Assembly (NCBI RefSeq): GCF_000203815.1
Contig: NW_004457735.1
Location: 2,356,001 to 2,420,000 of the forward strand
Origin: Cavenderia fasciculata
Lineage: Eukaryota; Evosea; Eumycetozoa; Acytosteliales; Cavenderiaceae
Direction: 5' to 3'
Length of the DNA: 64,000 nt
Shown here piece by piece: positions 58,950 to 64,000 of the stretch. Made by a program: the position numbers and the translations under genes. How positions within the stretch are numbered: the stretch's first letter is position 1; each line of letters begins with the position of its first letter. The notes below the pieces were generated by a model. The model worked only from the letters and a program-made list of their open reading frames with translations, did no database searches and had not been told where the DNA came from.

Positions 58950-60441
58950 TTTGACTAAAAATAATAATTTATCTCTATAAATAGATAAAGATAGAGATAG
59001 AGATAAAACAACACCTAATTATTTGTTTGGTTTATAACTAGAAAGGGATAGAATATTTATATTTTATATAATTAATTAAATATTGATAAGAGGAGGAGAG
59101 GAGAGAGGAGAGGAGGAAAGAATGATGGAATGATAGAGTGAGGGATGAGCATCTCTTTATAAACACATAGTATTCAGGGTGACTGACAGACTCGAGCCCT
59201 CACCATCCCCCAATATAAAAATATCTTTACTCTTTTTGGGGGGAGGGATACACATTTTTAAAAGAGTGAGTTTCTTTGTGCGATTGTGGTGGATCGATTA
59301 ACCCTCTATCATCTCCTCCTTCCTTTTAAGGTGATTATAGTTTAACAAATGCTATCAATACATCTTTCAAAATAATGTGTATTTATAACTCAATAAACCC
59401 GACCAAGAGTTATTGAGATGAATTGAAATAATATTTATAATAACAAGTTCTCTTGAGATGTGAACTTCAAAGATTGACAGCAATCTAATAATCCCCAAAA
59501 ATACAAAAAAACAAATGTAATTTCTCTATTCAACCTTCGCTATACTATACTTCATTCCCCTTCCTTTGAAGAGAGAAAGAGGTAGAATAGTATGATAAAG
59601 GGTTCCCAATTCTATTATATTATTATTATCATTATTATATAAAATCAAGATAATATATATAATAATAATAATTGTATTGTAAATCGAATCTTTATTATCA
59701 TAATGACCTGAAAGTGGAATACATTAATGTAATTTATTTGTGTGTACATATACATATGTATGTGTATATGTTTTGGTTTTGACACCAATGTACACAACAG
59801 TTATCCCCCTCCCCCCACTCTACCCTCTTAGATAAAACAACAGTAGCAAGCAGCATTGGATAGGAGTGAGTGTTGGCGGATGAGGGGAGGGGGGTGAGGT
59901 GTGTCAATTGTCGACTCCCACCTACCTTACCTTACCTTCCCTTGTCTACAGACCGCTACTGCTACTACTATGTTGTTAACGGTGTAACAATAAACAACAA
60001 TACTACTGTTTCCAATTGTTTATTTTATAAGATAGAAACAGTAAGGTGCACATTCAACAGATAGAGAGAGAGAGAGAAAGAGATAAAGAGACCAACTACT
60101 ACTTCTACTATTATCAACAACAATTATTTTATATTACCCTTTTGATGATAACAATATCAACTACAATTCAAAAACAAAGAGAGAGCTTGTTCATAATTGA
60201 ATAAATCCTCCTTTTTAATACCAAAGAATATATTTATATTCTTTTTTTGTATACAAATCCCTCCTCCCTTCTCTTTCCATCAACACTACCAACCAACCAA
60301 CCAACCACCAAAAGTTAGTAAAGAACACCTTCTTCTTCTTCTTCTTTTGTGTTTACTCGCTCACTTTGGCTACAAAATTAACATTTACAACAAAACTTAA
60401 ACCAAAAGACAAAGTCTATCCAACCAACAATCAAACCCACT
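58950..60441. promoter_or_regulatory. Divergent 1.5 kb region upstream of the homeobox gene
   Basis: No gene supported. GA-rich tract at 59090-59120, mixed AT sequence with ATA/AAT triplets at 59610-59670, and a TACATATACATATGTATGTG palindrome-like run at about 59744-59763. Its length suits a regulated homeobox gene; this is inference. Confidence 0.5.
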
Positions 60442-61034
60442 ATGACAATGAAATTAATAAGTAGAATTACAAAACCTTTTAAAAAAGATAAGTCATCAAG
60501 TAAATCAAATCAAAATAATAACAAGAATGGAGAACAAGAAGAATCTACCAATGGTCCATTGGAATTTGTTTATAAATTACAAGTATGTTTTAAAAAAATA
60601 ATGATGAGAAATGAAATTAAATATGTATTAATTTTTATTAATAATAGTATAGAGTAGTTGATAAATCAAGTGGAGCATCAACGGAACATAAATTTGAAGA
60701 TAGAACATTAAAAATTAACGAAGAAGGTGTATATTTAGGCGACAAGATGGGGAAATTAACATTTATTGATTTCATTTTGATTAAAGAGTTTTCTTTGGAT
60801 CAAAATTGGATGGATTGGGCAATCATCATGAGAGATGGAAATTCACATCATTTCAGATCTTATGAAGTATGTATTTAAAACTAAAAAATGAAAAGGAATC
60901 ATATCATGATCATCTCCACGCTCCAATATATTAACTTATTTATTATTATTATTATTATTATCAAGTCTTTACAAGTTCACTTAAAAGTGAATGAGGTTAT
61001 TAAAAAATTGGTGAGGACTTCTTCATCATTGTAA
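60442..61034 (+). CDS. Small protein of unknown function, possibly PH-like
   Basis: Three exons: 60442-60582, 60648-60866 and 60966-61034 (all phase 0); 142 residues. A basic N-terminus (MKLISRITKPFKKDKSSSKS) precedes a compact region: LEFVYKLQYRVVDKSSGA, LKINEEGVYLGDKMGKLTFI, FSLDQNWMDWAIIMRDGNSH, HFRSYE, then a C-terminal helix VNEVIKKLVRT. The alternating beta pattern ending in one amphipathic helix fits a PH or PTB fold, but no signature residues settle it. I do not recognise the gene. Confidence 0.75.
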
Positions 61035-61370
61035 ATAATACTAACAAAACAATAATCAACAAACAATAATTAAAACTGAATCATAATAATTTATTAACAC
61101 AAATCATTAAATCCAAATCATCTTATCCTAAATCAATATAAGATGAACAAACCAAAAAACCAATTAATAATAGTAATAATATTATTAAATCTTAAACCTA
61201 AACACCCAATTTATCTGTAAATTTGTAAATGAAGAATATTAATAAAAGGGTAAAAATATATCTACAAAAAGTTTGGCGAAAGAAAGAGATCTCTTTCTTT
61301 GCGAGACCATGTCTCTTTCTTTTTATAGTTTCAAACAAAAGTTAAAGAGATAATTGTATACATAATAGAT
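61035..61370. other. Short spacer, no gene seen
   Basis: AT-rich 3' flank of the previous gene and 5' flank of the next. An imperfect inverted repeat AGAAAGAGATCTCTTTCTTT lies at about 61281-61300. It could form a hairpin; its role is unknown. Confidence 0.45.
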
Positions 61371-61701
61371 ATGGATATTGCTAGTTATGAAGATAGAGCT
61401 GTCAAGGCTGAGAATATGATTGAGATTCTTTCAAAGAAGATTGCTGCTTTGGAAGCATCTTCATCATCTTCCTCATCTAATTCTTTGGGTGTTTCTGCAG
61501 AAGAATTCAAAAAGGTATATAACACCTCCCGCACATACGAACAGATCGATCTTTTTGAATATCTTATCTTATTATTATTATTATAATTGTTCAATCTTAG
61601 GTTCAAGATCAAAACAAGGAATTACAAAAACAACTAGCTAGTAACACATATAGAATCAATCATTTGGTTAGACGTTTAAACGAAACACAACAAAAGCAAT
61701 A
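61371..61701 (+). CDS. Small coiled-coil protein
   Basis: Two exons, 61371-61514 and 61600 to about 61701 (phase 0); about 81 residues. MDIASYEDRAVKAENMIEIL opens a heptad helix (KKIAALEAS), interrupted by a Ser run and GVSAEEFKK, then a second helix after the intron (VQDQNKELQKQLASNTYRIN, HLVRRLNETQQKQ). A two-helix coiled coil of this size with conserved-looking 'RIxHLVRRL' suggests a small adaptor subunit of a larger complex. I cannot name it. Confidence 0.75.
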
Positions 61702-61878
61702 AGTGTATATTTATATTATAAAACAACAAAAAGGTTTGAAAACAATACTATCAGAGTTTATATACTGGAATTTTGGTTTGGTTTGGTTTGGTTTATCGAT
61801 AAATTATTATTATTATATTATATGGATATCTTATTATCATATAATTTTGTTGTTTTTTATAATATATATATGGTTGAT

Positions 61879-64000
61879 TTAATTAAGGTAACCTTTACAT
61901 CTTGTAGATTGACATAAACATTTAATCTTCATCTTTTCTCTAGGGAATTGATAGTCGTATGTGATTTCTTCATTTTTGGCTATATCTTTACTTGCTACTA
62001 TAATGATCTTTTTAACTCCATCAATAGATATAATCTTGGTTTTTGCATTTGGCTATAAATATTGGAAAGAGAGAACACAACTTGGTTAGAATCAATCAAT
62101 CAACTATCATCTTTCTTTTTTTTTTTTTTTTCTTTCATACCTCACAACTATGATTTGCAAATCTAGCTCTATTTCCTTTGAATGTTGCATCTACAATAAC
62201 ATCCTTTTCAATGGCAAACATAAAACAGTCTACACCATCGTTTTGATACTTTCTTTCTCTTTCATCTGCTATTTTCTGTCTAATGATTTCTCCGACATAC
62301 TCTATTATAAACTCTCCAGCTACAATTGATTTCTTTGCAAATGCACCCAGAGAATGGATGGAAGATGGTTTGACGACAACCCGAGAATCTTCACCTTTTA
62401 ATAACAAATACTGTGCATTGTCAGACAGCAAGTGGTTATGGATACCACTATTTGTTGAGAATCCCAGCACATCTTTTAGTCCTGGAATGCCAATTTGATT
62501 AATCTTTTCCATACTGTATACAGATTGTATTTTCTTTGTCAACAATGCAATGGTTCTTTCTCTAGTCTTGAATGATATAATCTCGGATTTTAATCTTTCT
62601 CGTTCTATCATTATCTTTCTTTCTCTTTCAGTGTCGGCTGGATTACCACTGGTTGTTTGTATTGGTGTTTTACGATTGAATACCGTAGTTCTTGCACATC
62701 CATCAAGTAAACTTTTACTCTTCAATACCAACTGTTCTACCAAATCTTTGGTATCCAAAATATGTTTTCTAGTGTACCATCTACACTTTATAGACTCTGG
62801 AATGCTTTCCAAACTCGATACTATACTTTTTTCATTGAATCCAAAAAATGTAGATACAGGCATCACGATTGATCTACGTGCATTCAAACGAACTTGATTG
62901 ACTGCAGTAATAAATTGACTCCAAACATGAGTCAAAGATGTTCCATAAAAGAGGTATTTGGCTCTTTCTTTTTCATCTATCGAATTTGGACATTCAATAG
63001 GTACAATGATAAAGATTGGTACATTACCATGTTGTAACACTTCAACAAGGTAATCAATTCTAGAGTACTCGTCAAAAACACTCCAATATCTTCTAATTGC
63101 TTTGTATCCAGAAGGATAAATATGATCCACTGAATGAAATAATGGATTTTCATCTATAATTTCTCCTAAATTTAATAATAATAATGATCCAAATCTAAAT
63201 AAATGAATTAGTAACTATCTCTATCTATCTCTATCTATCTATTTCTTTATCTTTTTTTTTTATATATTTACCTTAACATATCATTTGATGAATCAATATC
63301 AATAAATTTATCACCATGAGTACTATCAATAAAACTTTCCAAAAATATTTTCCTATTTTCAAATTGATTTAAACATTGCTTAATATCTTTGAATTGATTT
63401 GATTGTACTACTATTGCAGTAAATTCTTGGGACACTTGTTGTTGTTTTTCTTCTTCATCTTTTTCAACTTTAACTTTTTCAATCTTTACTTTTTGTTTGG
63501 GTTGTTTTTCTTGTTTTTCCAATTCTACAATATGTTTATGACATCTAAGAGTTCTATCGTCTGGATGTATTCTACCTTTGTTTTTGATTGCACACTCCAA
63601 ATGATAAATATTTTCGCACGTTTGAACAATACATCCAATTGAGGCACCATTCTTGTTGCAAAGACTGCACTTCATTTTCTTTGCATATTGGATGATATTG
63701 TTAGAGTGAATGAGAATGGAATCCTCTGATACAAATATTCCACTACTCCAATATATACAATAAAGATGGACAAACTTGTCGAGTGTATGATCCAAAGGCA
63801 ACAATCTTCCTTGGACACCCATATTTCCTTTGGTGTGACATAAAAGACAAGCAGCCAATTGGTCACGTGCAGGTACTGGTGGCTTTTGTGATTCCTTGGT
63901 TGGTCTAAGAAGCCATTTCTCCTTGACAGTTTCCACTTTGACATCTTGCTCATCACCATTGCTCTGGATCTTTGAACAAGATGGACAAACCCAATCGTCT
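61879..64000 (-). CDS. MLL/trithorax-type histone H3K4 methyltransferase (PHD, ePHD, FYR, SET; partial, runs off right edge)
   Basis: Exons seen: beyond 64000 to 63272, 63194-62141 and 62052-61879. Reading N to C: the end of a PHD finger (DDWVCPSCSK), then an extended PHD (LAACLLCHTKGNMGVQG, HLYCIYWSSGIFV, KCSLCNKNGASIGCIVQTC, YHLECAIKNKGRIHPDDRTL, CHKH). Next are FYRN/FYRC-like segments (GYKAIRRYWSVFDEYSRIDY, IFIIVPIEC). A C-terminal SET domain carries VVKPSSIHSLGAFAKKSI, EFIIEYVGEIIRQ, RARFANHSCEPNAKTK (catalytic Asn-His core), EEITYDYQFP, and a post-SET CLCQSTRCKGYLN. PHD-ePHD-FYR-SET order is that of MLL/TRX/ATX proteins, which methylate histone H3 Lys4. The N-terminal part lies outside the window. 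Some loss of post-SET cysteines cannot be judged here. Confidence 0.92.

Overview
This is nuclear DNA of a social amoeba (Dictyostelia). The signs are AT-rich intergenic DNA, poly-T or poly-A just before start codons, introns of about 50-110 nt with GTATGT/GTAAGT donors, TAA stops, long Asn (AAT) and Gln (CAA) runs inside proteins, and typical dictyostelid genes: a GGDEF diguanylate cyclase, LHENRTEGC-type ankyrin proteins, PDK1 and WASH-complex strumpellin. I cannot name the species. Exon limits below were traced by hand from splice signals, reading phase and family conservation.

0-24 kb: a kinetochore Spc24-like gene at the left edge; a mitochondrial RCC1-like protein; a bZIP factor with a perfect CRE palindrome upstream; PDK1; a Rap GTPase-activating protein with a possible distal first exon; then a worn stretch (14.3-19.1 kb) with a diguanylate cyclase gene interrupted by two frameshifts, an ankyrin gene with one, a decayed secreted-protein gene, and a duplicated AT-rich repeat on both sides of the ankyrin gene; then a PKA-like AGC kinase with a very long Q/N-rich N-terminus and a 2.2 kb upstream region.

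24-36 kb: strumpellin (WASHC5), a broken coiled-coil gene, a VAT1-like oxidoreductase, a fold-type III PLP decarboxylase, a GC-richer intergenic segment that folds like a structured RNA, a DCN1-like neddylation co-factor with a myristoylation signal, and an ATOX1-like copper chaperone.

36-64 kb: a 1079-residue protein that joins a B-box-like zinc finger, a P-loop GTPase domain, an Hsp20-like domain and a RING finger (the most unusual gene here); an antisense gene with an in-frame stop; a TARBP1/Trm3-type tRNA 2'-O-methyltransferase; ribosomal protein S26; a ZC3HC1/NIPA homologue; a small GPI-anchored-type protein with a frameshift; a polytopic membrane protein; a secreted emfourin-like protein; a BTB-BACK-discoidin protein; a TALE homeodomain protein; two small genes; and, at the right edge, a PHD/FYR/SET (MLL/trithorax type) histone H3K4 methyltransferase.

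The long conserved genes (strumpellin, TARBP1, RapGAP, the kinases, the decarboxylase) read cleanly over about 20 kb of coding sequence. Frameshifts and stops are confined to the cyclase, ankyrin, secreted, coiled-coil and small orphan genes. That suggests real decay rather than uniformly poor sequence, although all the indels lie in short homopolymers.
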